From Pseudofabraea citricarpa (lineage: Eukaryota > Ascomycota > Leotiomycetes > Helotiales > Dermateaceae), in NCBI GenBank assembly GCA_029641185.1, contig JAPWGK010000004.1, positions 1,364,001 through 1,428,000 of the forward strand: 64,000 bases of DNA, given 5' to 3'. Below the pieces are notes generated by a model. That model searched no databases. It was not told the origin of the DNA and worked only from the letters and a program-made list of their open reading frames with translations. Every line of letters begins with the position of its first letter. Position 1 is the stretch's first letter. The translations under genes and the position numbers were made by a program. This document shows, one piece after another, positions 46,924 through 57,766 of this stretch.

Positions 46924-48043
46924 TAAATCTAGTGTAAGATAAGTAAGCTATCCTAAGTTTCAAGCAGATTCGGGATAGAATACTTACGGTAAGCCTAATA
47001 TATATTACTCCTGTAGCTCCAATTAACCCAAAGCCAATATTTTTGCTGCTCGGTCCTTTTTCTTGCTACACAAATTTGATGACTCGATTGATCAAAAATG
47101 GCTGTGCAAATTTAAACCCTATAAGGTAAATTCGAGGGAAAATTCCAAGTAATAATGTCTTTTTTATAGACCTGAAAACAGCAAGCAGTAGTCTGGGCGG
47201 TCCCGGCTTATTCTTCTCCTAAACCCTTTCGAGTGCCTGCAGGAGTGGGAGTTTATCGTCTGTATCATATAAATGGCTTATTAAGAGTGTCGTTTTGAAC
47301 CCCTTTCTCATAAGGTCATTCAGCCACCAGAACATGCCTCGGCTGAAGATGCCGCTTGTGCAGTCGGGACTCAAATTTTGCCATTTGGATTCGAGAAATT
47401 TCTCTTTCCCTTGAACTTCCAAACTTAACATGAAGAGCTTCGTACTAAAAATGGCAGTAAACACGGCTGGAATGGGGGAAGGCCCTTGCACTAGCCACAA
47501 GGTTCGACATTGTACGGCGTCAAAGAGAGATGAAAACAATAGATAGACACAAATGGCAGTTGAGGGCCTTATGGATCTCGTGTGTTCAGTGTGGCTCAAT
47601 ATGCATAGTGCTAGAGCGTCTAAAAATCCGAGACTGGCAGCCGCGACAGAAGTTTTTGTTTTGATTACTCGGGTGGGAAGTTGTGTCCAAAGGATAAGGA
47701 GCGTCAGTTGTAGTGTACAGAGGACCAGGTTGGCAGCCTGCTATCAGATAAGCCGCTGATTGGGTTGCTCCTTGGTGATACTCAAGAGATTCAATGTGCA
47801 ACTTACTATTTTCAGGCGATGCGAAAAGTGATGATGAACTTTAGGACTCTGTCGCTAGAGCTCCAGAGCCCGCATAGGGACGAGCAGCAGTAGCAGTGAC
47901 GATGGCCCAATGGAAAGAACTGTTTGCTCGAAAAGCAAAGTAAGGTCGAATTCATGTCGACAATCACGATTGAGGAAACAATCCTCGTTGCAGCTTGCAA
48001 TGCTGGTATTGCCTGTCGAAATTATACGGTGGAGAGTAGCCAT

Positions 48044-48669
48044 ATTTGGGACGATGCCCCTCGGTCGTGATTGAAACGTGCTGGTAACGGTAACATGGAG
48101 TAGCTGGCGACAGAATGAATTGCGAAGATAATCTGAATCGCAGCCGATGAGATTCTATCGCTAGGCGAGGAACACATCGAGCTGCCTAATAGGTTGTTGC
48201 TCAGGTAAATGTATGATCGGGCTTGTGGTTTATCAGAAAACTCCACGCGCCTGTACTTTTGAGTTACTGAACCTTCCTATTTAAGGGGTCTTCGTATTCG
48301 TTTTGTTATTTACTCATGACTCCAAACCACACAACCCGACAGTACGATTAGGTTCGCAATGCTTTCTTACTACTTATGTGCACAAACTTCTTTAGAAGCC
48401 CAAGCTTAGGAGATCAGAGAGGCGAACAAAAGTTTTACATCACTCCAGACACAGTGCTTCCTTCGAATACGTTCTCTTGTGTGTGGAAAGGTATGAGAAT
48501 AAATGTCGAAGTCGAGGTTCGCTTAAATGGGCCCACCTCACTGGGTCTCTCTGTCGCTTAAAACTTGGCCCAATAAGTCCAAAAGTACGAAGGACACAAC
48601 AAACAAAACAAGATGTTCTAAGAACAAAAAAAAAATATGGCATAATAAGGTGTTTTGAGCACCCAATTC
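48044..48669. other. Upstream region of the ABC pseudogene
   Basis: Presumed promoter and leader of the ABC gene (minus strand), with a frame at 48022-48246 that is not recognisable. No gene was seen. Confidence 0.4.
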
Positions 48670-48741
48670 TGGACTTGCAGGGAATCGAACCCTGGACCAC
48701 TCCCATGCTAAGGGAGTATTATACCACTAAACCACAAGCCC
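48670..48741 (-). tRNA. tRNA-Ala (anticodon AGC)
   Basis: On the minus strand the 72-nt sequence folds as a complete cloverleaf. The acceptor stem pairs GGGCTTG with CAAGTCC and is followed by discriminator A. The anticodon stem CTCCC/GGGAG surrounds loop TTAGCAT with anticodon AGC, and the T arm is CAGGG-TTCGATT-CCCTG. No intron is present. It lies in a gene-poor AT-rich zone about 600 nt upstream of the ABC pseudogene start. Confidence 0.95.
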
Positions 48742-48815
48742 CGCTAAACCACAAGCCCAATTTATCAGATGTACCTCATATTTCAGAGGCACTGTTATTC
48801 TGCTAAACCACGGTC
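48742..48815 (-). repeat. Fragments resembling the tRNA-Ala 5' end
   Basis: The 13-nt string taaaccacaagcc, part of the tRNA 5' end as read on the plus strand, reappears at 48745-48757. A shorter match (gctaaaccac) appears near 48801. These look like partial duplications of the tRNA 5' end. Confidence 0.5.
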
Positions 48816-49828
48816 CTGTTTGTCTAATGGACATACAACATGTTAACCCGAATCTATTATTTAAATATATAGTATCTTCTCCCCTCTAAGTTCAAATAAT
48901 TTCACGGGCAAAGGATCACTCACTTGTTTTAATTACAATAATAATAAATATCCTCTTAAACTTCGAAGCGTTTAGAATCTCGTATTTTGATAATAAATTT
49001 CTTTTTATCAAAGAATTACCGATAAGAGGACTGACTGACCGTATAACGAGGAATCAAGGCCAGGAAGTGGTATGCCGCTTTAATCAGACTAATCTTTAGC
49101 GTCGTTTTCCAACACGCGAGTATATAAAGATCTGGGTTCCCGTCTTCCACGACTTCATCTCTCTACTCACTTTTCTCTCGAGACACACTCGAGTTTTGGC
49201 CACCCTCGATAGCATAACCAGGCGCCCCACTATTCAAACCCGGTAGGTCAGTCAATAGTTGCCTGCAATGCAGCCTACATTTTAACACTATTGGTTTTCA
49301 GGAAATATGGCCTTGGTCCTCGAACAGTATGACTGGCTGTGATGATATCTGGTCATCCGATCTTGGTGGCCTTTGAGCTGCAGACGATGATCAAGAGCGG
49401 CCTGCAAGATAATTCGCGAAAATCGTCACTAGCCGCGCGCCACCAATGGAACAAGTCCTGATTATCGTGATCCAAGATTTGGAAGCTGGGCATCTGTTGT
49501 CATACCTATGTTCACGCTGAAATCCTCAGATGACCTGCCAGATCGGCCCGGTTTTGACGTAAGAGATTACGCGTCGTTATGGGAGTGTCGTCGTGGGAGT
49601 TACTGGTTGGTTGTCTGGAGCTCGAAGCACCAGCTCCAAAACCCTCGCCCTTCAACTGAATGCCGAGAACTTCAATACGCATGCCCTTCATCCACCGCTC
49701 TGGAAGCCTGATACTTTCCCTGATATGGAGTGCTTCAAATCCATATTCCAACTGCTTGGCGTACCGTATCACCCCGTGCCTAGCCATCTCAGGCCCCGCG
49801 CTGCTGCCCTCGAATTATGAGAGCTCAG
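48816..49828. other. AT-rich spacer and GC-richer unassigned stretch
   Basis: 48840-49060 is AT-rich. 49100-49820 is GC-richer with overlapping open frames on both strands (for example 49512-49787 minus and 49593-49820 plus). None has a recognisable domain. The pyrimidine-rich 49140-49200 resembles a leader, possibly of the F-box relic that follows. Confidence 0.4.
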
Positions 49829-50068
49829 CAAGCTTCCACCCGAACTTATGCTTCATATTGCTCGCTTTCTACCCCCTGAATCGAATCTCTCTCTTACACT
49901 CTGTTGTCGGTCCATCTATTTCACGTTCGGACCCCAAGTCTTCAAAGACTTAGCAAAAAGCTCGCAATGCTTTGATTTCTTAACGCTGCTAGCACGAGAC
50001 CTGCCCAACGATGTTCCATGCTAGAACATACCTAGCTACCTCGCAGGTTTCTTCGTCCAAAAATAACC
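49829..50068 (+). pseudogene. F-box protein relic
   Basis: One plus-strand frame reads LSKLPPELMLHIARFLPP, then LSLTLCCRSIYFTFGPQVF and DFLTLLARDLPNDVPC. This is the N-terminal F-box plus the following helix typical of fungal F-box proteins. It is preceded by a stop in the same frame, and a TAG follows VPC exactly where relatives continue with a Cys-containing segment. No ATG precedes the motif in frame. I read it as a decayed gene fragment. A spliced gene with an upstream exon is possible. Confidence 0.5.
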
Positions 50069-51328
50069 ACAATCACAACCACAACCATCGCCTCATCCTG
50101 CAACGCCGTGGCTTTTGCAACGCCTGCGAGATTTAGATACTGACGGTGCTGCAGAAGGGTCCAGGGGTCAGCTCACTAGTGGCCCTCAACTGCGGATGGC
50201 AGAATTTTTTCGCCGAATTCGACCTCGTTTTCAGTGTCCCCTCGTCACATCACAAGACTCAGTTACTACCCAACTGTCGGTTGACTGTAATCAATAGGTC
50301 GATGGGGACTACATATTCACTCTGGCGATATGATGCTCGTTTCGAAGGTATTGATTTGTCTAAGGAGGAAAGAGGATCTACTACAGAAGGGAGGCCTTAT
50401 ATAGGCACTAGCGTACCACGTGTGACTATTCTTCCAACACCAACTATCACATTTGCACAAAGAGGTTTTGAGTGTTAGGTCTGGAGGGCCTTATGGCTGG
50501 TTTCGAGGTTGCGGTTAGACCTTGATAGGTCTACAAAACCCCGAGTATATACATAGTGGACATTAGACATAATAAAAGTCTTTCGTTAACCTTCCATATC
50601 TTTTCCGCGAGGCCATGTGATACAAATGGAATCGGGAAAGAGTGATTAGTAACGCCCTAGATTGAGGAGACCAAAAGTAATTCTTTGTCTCTAATATCCG
50701 AGACCACATTTACCGCCAGCTAATATATGATATCTATCGAAGAAGCATAAGCCGATAAGATGAGAGAACTAAGTTCGTGTTGTGTGTAATTAGCTACCTA
50801 ACATACATTTCGCTTAGTATACTCAGGCCTACTTGGGCAAGCTACTCTACCTACTTAGTATACTTAAATTACCTAACAGAAGTGACTTAGCTAGAGGTAA
50901 CTAGACTTGAGTAAGAACAAAAGGCTTACTTTAAGATTCTTAGTAAATCAAGAGTAAAAGTATTATATAGCCTTCGTTAAGAATATACTAAGCTGATTAG
51001 GAAGAGGTATTATAAATTATAAATTATAAAAGTTTAATCAGCTAATATAATTAATATAAAAGTAATTTTATAAATTAAAAACAAATTATATTAATAGTAA
51101 GATAAAGAAAATAAACAGGTGATCTTTAAAACTAGGTAGGTAAAGTAAGTATATAACTAAAATATAAGAGTCTTTTATTAATAAAAGATCTCACTTTTAT
51201 TTTTAAAATAGCCTGATATTTGGTCACGCTTATTCTTATTATCCCTAGTTCCCAACTTAAGATTTATGTGAAAGCCATGCATTTTTAATATCTAATAACT
51301 ACCTAAGTAGACATATTACCATTTTTAT
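50069..51328. other. AT-rich intergenic DNA
   Basis: The frames at 50115-50478 have no recognisable content. 50800-51230 is AT-rich with short tacctactta/ctacctaactt-type repeats. No gene was recognised. Confidence 0.45.
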
Positions 51329-51916
51329 CTAATTATTTTTGGCTGCTTCGGCTGCTTTGCCTGCGGCTGTTTTATCATCTTCGAATGCACAATACCAATA
51401 AATCTCTTCACCCGAGTAGGGTCGATAGGTGAAGTCCGCTGATACGTCTGTACCAATCGGGTAAATTGCTGCAAAAGCTTGCAGAGGACAAATATGCGCA
51501 ATATTAAGATCGTTTTGGAGTAACTGGATACCAACTACCTTTTTACTATCGTAATCGGTAATAGCAAGAGTGCAATATGGCCCTTTGACAGACAGGACTT
51601 GAATAACATCAACTGCAATCATTCCCCAGCGATAGGTGCCGCCGCGATAATTGGTATTCTTCATCTCCTTGATAGCTTTCTTAACTACTCTTTCGATCTG
51701 AGAATATGGTATTGGCTTTCGTTGATCGTACGGGACCTCATCGGCTCCACGGCCGGCGGCCTAAATCTATGTGAGAACTTATATTTATAGCGAGGCGGGG
51801 CTATTTACCAAGCAAGTGGCACATGAATCACCATTGATCCATACCATATTATTACAATTATGTGTGTAAAACCACCTGCAGATATACTTGCAATAGCCGC
51901 TTGGTTCTGATGACAT
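51329..51916 (-). CDS. Small two-exon hypothetical protein
   Basis: Exon 1 is 51809-51916 and exon 2 is 51329-51760, with a 48-nt GTAAAT...TTTAG intron. The phases fit and give 179 aa. The first exon is Cys/Trp-rich (four Cys in SGYCKYICRWFYTHNC and NGDSCATCL). The second has IPYSQIERVVKKAIKE, a strand-rich middle (YRWGMIAVDVIQVL, GPYCTLAITDYDSKK) and an Ala/Lys tail (AAGKAAEAAKNN). No signal peptide or membrane segment is evident. I recognise no family. It sits alone in AT-rich DNA, which in fungi often hosts lineage-specific genes. Confidence 0.5.
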
Positions 51917-54544
51917 TTTGGAGATAATATGGTTCAGAAATCTGGAAAGCGTTAAGGTGTGGTGCGAAAGATTCTTTGGTGAACACTTTGACATGTAAAT
52001 GAAAAGTGGTTTTGTTGCGGATTTTCACGATAGAACGTGTATTTATAGGCCTACAAAACATGTTCGTTATTGGGAATTGAGGCAAAATGACTCTCAAAGA
52101 AATTCCATTCACACAGAAGTCGGGGTATTCACAAAAGAGCCACTGTCCGCTGATTGCACCAGTCTATTAAAAGACATGAATAACCTTGTCCATCCATCAG
52201 GCATATATCACAGTCAGTTTGGAATTTTAGGCATATTCACAGGATCTAGTCAGTTGAAACAGAGGCTTATGATTAGTCGTGCTTGTAATCTGAACTTTAC
52301 CATAACACTCACACCTGCACTGAATTATCCTTAGTAATAGAGTCAAGGCATTGAGTCTCAGTCATAGTGACTTGTGCACCAGGAGTAAGACTATGTAACT
52401 CTTCGATTTGAGTTACGTACTGAATAGCCATACAATCAATGAATCAGTCATGATACACCTTTTACTCCATTCATCGAGCCCTATATAGAATCCTGAATGA
52501 CCTCAAATACAGAATTATATCAAATGTGTAACAAACACAATGGCCATGTCCCCGGGTCTAGTTTTTCAATATTAAAATTCATAAATATCCATTGTAATAA
52601 CCTCTTGGATGAAATTTACGAGCAATTGAACCATTTATATAGGGCAATTTATATAGGGCAATTTATAAAGACTTCTCGTTGCACACTACCAAAAGAGTTC
52701 GTGTTATCAGTCAAGAGAAGGGGACTGCAGTTCTTCAACAAAATCTCCTGGGGTTATGCACCAGTGGTGGTCAGTGCTCGTGCAACAGCATGCTTCAAAC
52801 TCACCTATTTAACAGTAGCTTTTTATATATCAAAACTCTACTCCTAAACCTAAGAGTATTATAAGTTTATTATTTCGAACTTTCTCTTTCTTATATAATA
52901 CTTGATTTATCTGTAGATTCTAGATTATATACCTAAATTTTGTTTAAATATAATATTTATATGCTTCTTTAATATTAGCTCTTTTAATAAAGATTTAAAG
53001 AAACTAGGATAATTCTTATGCTTCAATATAATAAATTAGCCTAATTTCCAAAGGAGATAAGTTTTTATTTGCGTAATATTTAGTATTAAATACTTGAAAC
53101 TCTCGAAATTTGGTGTATTTTAGCGAAAATAATAATGCTGTTGCACGAGTATTGACCACCACTGGTGATGCAGAATTCCTGTGCTAGCTGAATCGTAAGA
53201 ATTGGTCTGGAGAGGTACATAGCTATTAGTTAAGAGAATAAGATCACTATAATAGCTAGAGGCTACTCTTTGTCTGCCAATTCATCTTTGCTTTGCAGAT
53301 AGATAAGAACCGCCTAAGACGGGAAATTTTGTTTATAGTTTAGTAGATCTACAAAGCTCCGGCTTGGGGAAAAAAGTCTTGACTTGGTAATTCCTACTCT
53401 TTAAGGGCAAAAGCATATTAGATTTGCTACATTAAAGGTTTGGGAAGAATTCGAGTATTGTAGAATTACTGAAACTATTTCCTTCGCCCCAAGTGATAAG
53501 TCAACGGCGTTGTGAGCGTAAACCGCAAATCATTTACTCGAAGTACTAAGAGAACCCCAGTTGTATTTCTCTGAGTCGATTAATAGGAACTGCTTTTAAC
53601 AGATCTTTATAAGAAACAATCTCTCATATAGATACACAGATCGAACTGTATGATAAAACAGAAACTACGTTAAAGTTGCAGGCTGTACTTGGAGTGAATC
53701 AGTCTGTTAAAACTCTACAGGAATCGAGCTTGAGCTTGATAACATGCTACCGCTTTACCATATATACTAATCTTACCGGCAAGTAGTAAATGCACTGGGT
53801 AATTAGCCTTAAATTCTAGTTGATAATTGATCAGCGTCTCAAAGCATTGTATACTAATAAGTAGTAATAACTAAAATAAAATATTTATTACCACAAAGGT
53901 GCACACTGGGGACTTCCAGGATTCTGTGCTATTTGGAAGACTTCTCTTTAACTCGGTATTTTTTCTACGGCTTCTCAAATAATAGTATTCTCAGAAGGTT
54001 ATTATAATATTTTCTATTCCCTGCTGTTTTTGAGCCATAGAGAAAAAATACCTGAGTATCTCGTGGACCACCACTAGCCGAAGGCTCAACTTGCTTTGTC
54101 AAGAGATATATTTAGAGGAAGCGGCCAAAAGGGAAGTTTTAATTAGTTATCAATTGGTCATAGAGTCGCTTGCTACTTTGGAAAACACATACACGACTTT
54201 GGTCCTGTGCAAATAGATCTGAGTGGTGGGTCATTTAACAGCCTTATTCTGGGATAAAATGGTTGCTATTCTATTCTTGCTAATCGCCCTAAGTTATGAA
54301 GGTTTGAGTAGTAAATAAGTATGAAAATTTAATTGTCTTAATATAGATTAGCTTAGTAGTAAATGGGGCGACTAAGCGGGTAATATTTTGAACTAAACTA
54401 AGCACCAAAGATATAAAAGAATCCCTCGCAAATAAAAAGTTCTCACAGTCTTTCCGAACCACCCAACATCACATCACGCACTGTCCATGCTTATCGAGAC
54501 GTCAACTAAAACCACATATCCCTTCTTCGCGCTATTCTAAAGAC
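51917..54544. other. AT-rich intergenic region containing a small inverted-repeat element
   Basis: No gene was recognised. A 16-bp tandem unit (atatagggcaatttat) repeats at about 52637-52668. The 409-bp inverted-repeat element is listed separately. A ggaccaccactag string near 54065 resembles its terminus and may be a fragment of another copy. Confidence 0.45.
52759..53167. mobile_element. 409-bp MITE-like element
   Basis: The terminal inverted repeats of 33-34 bp start CACCAGTGGTGGTCA on the left, and the right end is the inverse. The arms run 52759-52792 and 53134-53167. They differ at about three positions, two of them C/T transitions of the RIP type. ATG flanks both ends (52756-52758 and 53168-53170), a possible 3-bp duplication. 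The interior is AT-rich and encodes nothing. Confidence 0.65.
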
Positions 54545-54814
54545 ATGGAGAGTTTACCGTTTCATATTCTTGTTATCTCGGTTTCGATTTTTGCAATCCT
54601 TTTTATCATCATTCCTTGTGTAGTCGAACATATCGATCCAACTTCCGCACATCTCGAACGACAAAGACGGCAGCGCGAAAGGGAAAATTATTCGAATTTG
54701 ATTGTAATTGTTCAAAACAATATTAACCGAGGTCAGGAGGATCTATCTCAAAATTATAACGCCGAGGAGCTTCTTCCGTATGTGGTTGCAGGGCAAGGTG
54801 GAAGTCCTGTTTAG
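54545..54814 (+). CDS. Possible small single-pass membrane protein
   Basis: A frame of 89 aa. One clear membrane segment (FHILVISVSIFAILFIIIPC) is followed by a basic, glutamine- and arginine-rich stretch (HLERQRRQRERENY) and a polar tail. A pyrimidine-rich leader precedes the ATG. The stop falls 6 nt from the stop of the convergent MFS gene. No family was recognised. The composition fits a real small protein, but chance cannot be excluded. Confidence 0.35.
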   Translation: MESLPFHILVISVSIFAILFIIIPCVVEHIDPTSAHLERQRRQRERENYSNLIVIVQNNINRGQEDLSQNYNAEELLPYVVAGQGGSPV

Positions 54815-54820
54815 CTTTCG

Positions 54821-56659
54821 TCACACGTCTTCTCTAGCATTGACATGCTCCTGCGAAGGGGTATCGGTGAACAGCAACAACTGTAGTGAATCAACTTAGT
54901 ACATAATGAATAACACGGAGAAAATTAACATAACTTACAGGAATAGTTACCGAAGCACTTAATAGTCCCAGACTTGATACAAAAAATGTCCAGCTTCGAT
55001 TCCCATAAGCAAAACTTGTCCAAGCTGGGCCAGCCAAAACTCCAGCAGCACTCGCACTTGTGTAGAGAGAGAAGACTTGGGCACTGGCGCCTGATTTCCC
55101 AAAAATCCCGGGTTGATCTCGTTCAATACCTGCTACAGCTCGGCTTAGATCTGCACCCAATGGCGTTGAACTAAAAACCCTTGCAAATCCTAGATGCAAC
55201 CCGGTTTGTCAGCGTCCGAGTTACTCCAAACGAGGTTTTATAAAGATCAAATGCCGGCAATTACCTACCATAGAGGGTGAGTAGAGTACAAAGAAGAATT
55301 ATCTGCTCTGTATTGTTATGCCTCACTAGCAATAACAGGACCGTAAACCCCGCCGAGACAAGGAATCCCACTGCTGTGAACCAACGAGAAGGGTATTTGT
55401 CGGAGAGTCTGCCGGCTAAGGGCGCCGCGAATATAGGACATGTTACTGTAAGAAAAATGAGGCCAGCTCTTGTCGGTCCCCAATCGAACTGTCGTTCCGT
55501 GAATACCGGAAGGGCGGCGTCAAAACTGGTCAATAAGGTTACAGTAATGAAGACACCATAGAGATCGGTTAAAACACGTGCTGACTTCAATAAAGTTATT
55601 AGCGGTAAAGGGTGACTCTTATCATTCGAGACATTGAGACGCATCTTTTTTGGCCCCAGTAGCGGATCACCTGGATGGGATTCTATACTTCTCCCTCGTC
55701 CGGAAGATTCTGGTTGACCTGTCCTGGTTGGTAAGCTATTTTATGTTGTGAATGGGGTTCCGTACCATTTGTAATCGCAGGCTCCTCGTGTGGAGACGGA
55801 TGCTGCCATCTCATTGCTGTTTTCTTCTCAATCATGACAAGCCGCAGGCATATATCTATCGCGATTAGTGAGAACATAACAATGAATAGTGATCCATATC
55901 CAGCTCTTGCATAAATTATCCCTCCCAACGAAGGCGAGATGAGCATTCCCATATTAAGGCTAGAGATGACAAAGCCCATCCACTGGCCAATATTCTCAGA
56001 TCCCACTGTGTCTTCCAAAAGAGCAAACCCTACTGTATACACAACCGCCGCCGAAAGTCCTTGGAGAAAGCGACTTAGAGCCAGCATCCACAGATTGGGA
56101 GCCAAATATAACAATGCTGTGGCTGCAGCATTGCTAAAAAAGCCGAGCAATAAAGGCGTTCTTCGGGACGAGCTTTTATCTGCAAAATAACCGAAAAAGG
56201 CTTTCTTGTGTTATTACCAGGTATTCGATCGTGGGGGCTTGCTGCTTACGAGACCCAATTAACTGGGCAAGACCGAATGAGGCTAAAAGAGTTGAGTTCC
56301 AGAACTGAACTGGGGGATTTCAATCAGCTCAGGAACAAAAGTAGATATTAAAGGTTAGAAATTTACGTACTATTCTCTTCAGGTACTCCAAGTCTGTCTT
56401 TCAGTGAGTATGGAAGGACTGGAATGATCTAATTTGTTAGCATTATCTTGTTCACACACTTGTAAACTGCTGTACTGACTACTCCGTAGATAAATGCATC
56501 CTAGAATAATTGTCAGTATCTGTGCTGAAAGTGTGGTGCCTATTGTTAATGACATACACTGAAGGATGCAACGCATACTGTCGTGACGATAAACAATTTT
56601 CCAGACCGGAAGCCAGCAAGTACGGGCATTTTGTCCTTGTTCCAGCTCTCAGTGGGCAT
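54821..56659 (-). CDS. MFS drug-exporter-type transporter (DHA1-like)
   Basis: Eight exons assemble on the minus strand: 56558-56659, 56480-56500, 56371-56428, 56250-56309, 55766-56200, 55269-55718, 54939-55189 and 54821-54880. All introns are GT-AG with consistent phases, and the 478-aa product has no internal stop. Signatures in order are GVIIPVLPYSLKDRLGVPEE, SPFFGYFADKSSSRRTPLLL (the MFS loop 2-3 motif), RFLQGLSAAVVYTVGFALLE, GFVISSLNMGMLISPSLGG, GPTRAGLIF, GRLSDKYPSRWF and the closing TIPLLLFTD. These fit a 12-TM proton antiporter of the vesicular-amine/DHA1 type. It is transcribed divergently from the NRPS, so export of that product is a reasonable inference. The very short exon 2 (7 codons) and the 47-nt intron at 55719-55765 are the least certain parts. 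Confidence 0.88.
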
Positions 56660-57766
56660 ATCTCTTTCATGCTGCATGTTTGAGGACGAGGAAATCTATC
56701 AAAATTATCCAGTACCACTTCAACAAGATGAATAAAATATGGAATTTGGATCTGTCCAGCAGACAAATTCCCAGAGACTAATGGGAATAGATTGAAAGAA
56801 CCTTGGTAACTCTAAGTGAGTCGAAGGGATGAGATGATCAACCATGGCGTTTTGGATATGCGATTGAATCGGAGCTGAAAAACACCAAAGGGGCAAGACA
56901 CTGCGCAGTCTGTCATATTTGGCGTTGTGCCCAGAAAACAGCGGTGAAAAACCTTAAATTTACGTGATGTTGTACATACCTATGCAAGACATAAGACTTG
57001 GTAGCATGCTTATTCCCTTTAATGTTCCGGTATGCACACCACATCGGATACAAATTGCGCGACTCCTGCACGAGGAGTCGGTGTAATATTGTTTTCTAGA
57101 CAGTTGTACAAATAATGTAGTGTAAATGTTCTTACCCGTTCATGATGAGCAGATTTGTGCAGAAACCGAAATCCAGTTATATGAGAGAAGAGAGAATTCA
57201 CGATATTGCCAAGCGTGTTAGTAGCGAGTGTACATGATGCGAATCGCTAAATATGACACATATTTGCAATTCGTACTACGTCCATGCTGCAAGTTGGCAT
57301 TCAACATTTGTTTTGGAGTTTTCTTTACTAACTCAGGTCAATAAACACGAGAAAAATGACGAAAGTATCTTAATGCTAAGACGAAATAAGTCGTTACAAG
57401 CGGTCATAGTTGGGAACCAGTGTCTCGGTTCAAGGAAAGCAAAAGTATTCCGTATGGTGAGACAAGATCGGAATAACCACGGGATTTTGGAACCGAAATT
57501 GATCAAAATTGACCAAAATTTTGACTCATTAAATTGAGAATATAAAGTCGATAAACCTTAAAGCCATTCCTAAGCTAATTTTGGTTTATGATCAGACAAA
57601 CTCCAGAATAGTAGCATTCCTCTCAAAAGGTTTGCGGACTCCGGAATAGTGGCATTCCTCTCAAAAGTTTTGCTTCAACACAATCGGAAAAATTCTCTCG
57701 TCAAAATAATTTATTTGTTTCGAAGACCAAGTAGCAAAATTGCCTGCAGCTTCTAGGTTCTAAATT
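56660..57766. promoter_or_regulatory. Bidirectional promoter region between MFS exporter and NRPS
   Basis: 1.1 kb shared upstream DNA. The notable feature is a 38-bp near-perfect tandem repeat at 57600-57673 (actcc[a/g]gaatagt[a/g]gcattcctctcaaaag), about 100 nt before the NRPS start. Its junction contains CGGACTCCGGA, a CGG-N3-CCG arrangement of the kind bound by Zn2Cys6 regulators. No coding frame of interest was seen. Confidence 0.5.
57600..57673 (+). repeat. 38-bp tandem repeat in the NRPS promoter
   Basis: Two copies start at 57600 and 57638. They differ by two A/G transitions in the first half and one base near the end of the shared part. Confidence 0.8.

Larger units (their letters stand above)
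36202..48043 (-). pseudogene. ABCC-type (multidrug-resistance-associated) ABC transporter pseudogene
   Basis: Reading down the minus strand, the N-terminus starts near 48043 with a TM0 segment (EFDLTLLFEQTVLSIGPSS). Next come HTEHTRSIRPS and SGIFSRGMFWWLNDLMRKGF, then TMD1 (LTKIRGTLVSQIYSKTLKL). NBD1 has the Walker A GSGKS and the motif LSLSGG at 38753-38770. TMD2 follows (FYLRTSRQLRHLELEAKSPL), then NBD2 (GRTGSGKSSMLLALFRLL, FSQGQKQLFCLARA, LDEAMSSVDQ). This is the two-TMD, two-NBD layout of ABCC exporters. Stops interrupt it at 47219-47221 and 39743-39745 (both at an expected Trp), at 47066-47068, at 38750-38752 and 38744-38746 (both Gln of SGGQKQR), and at 36457-36459. At the Trp and Gln sites they are explained by C-to-T or G-to-A changes, as in RIP. 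One intron contains the 6.77-kb element at 40154-46923. Confidence 0.85.

Noticed and set aside
49512..49953. Overlapping frames on both strands before the F-box relic
   Set aside because: No frame has a domain, and the only recognisable peptide in the area is the F-box in a different frame.
53700..53770. A tRNA-like string on the minus strand (ggtaaagcggtagcatg... gctcgattcctg)
   Set aside because: The acceptor and anticodon stems do not pair. It resembles a decayed tRNA or tRNA-derived fragment too weakly to annotate.
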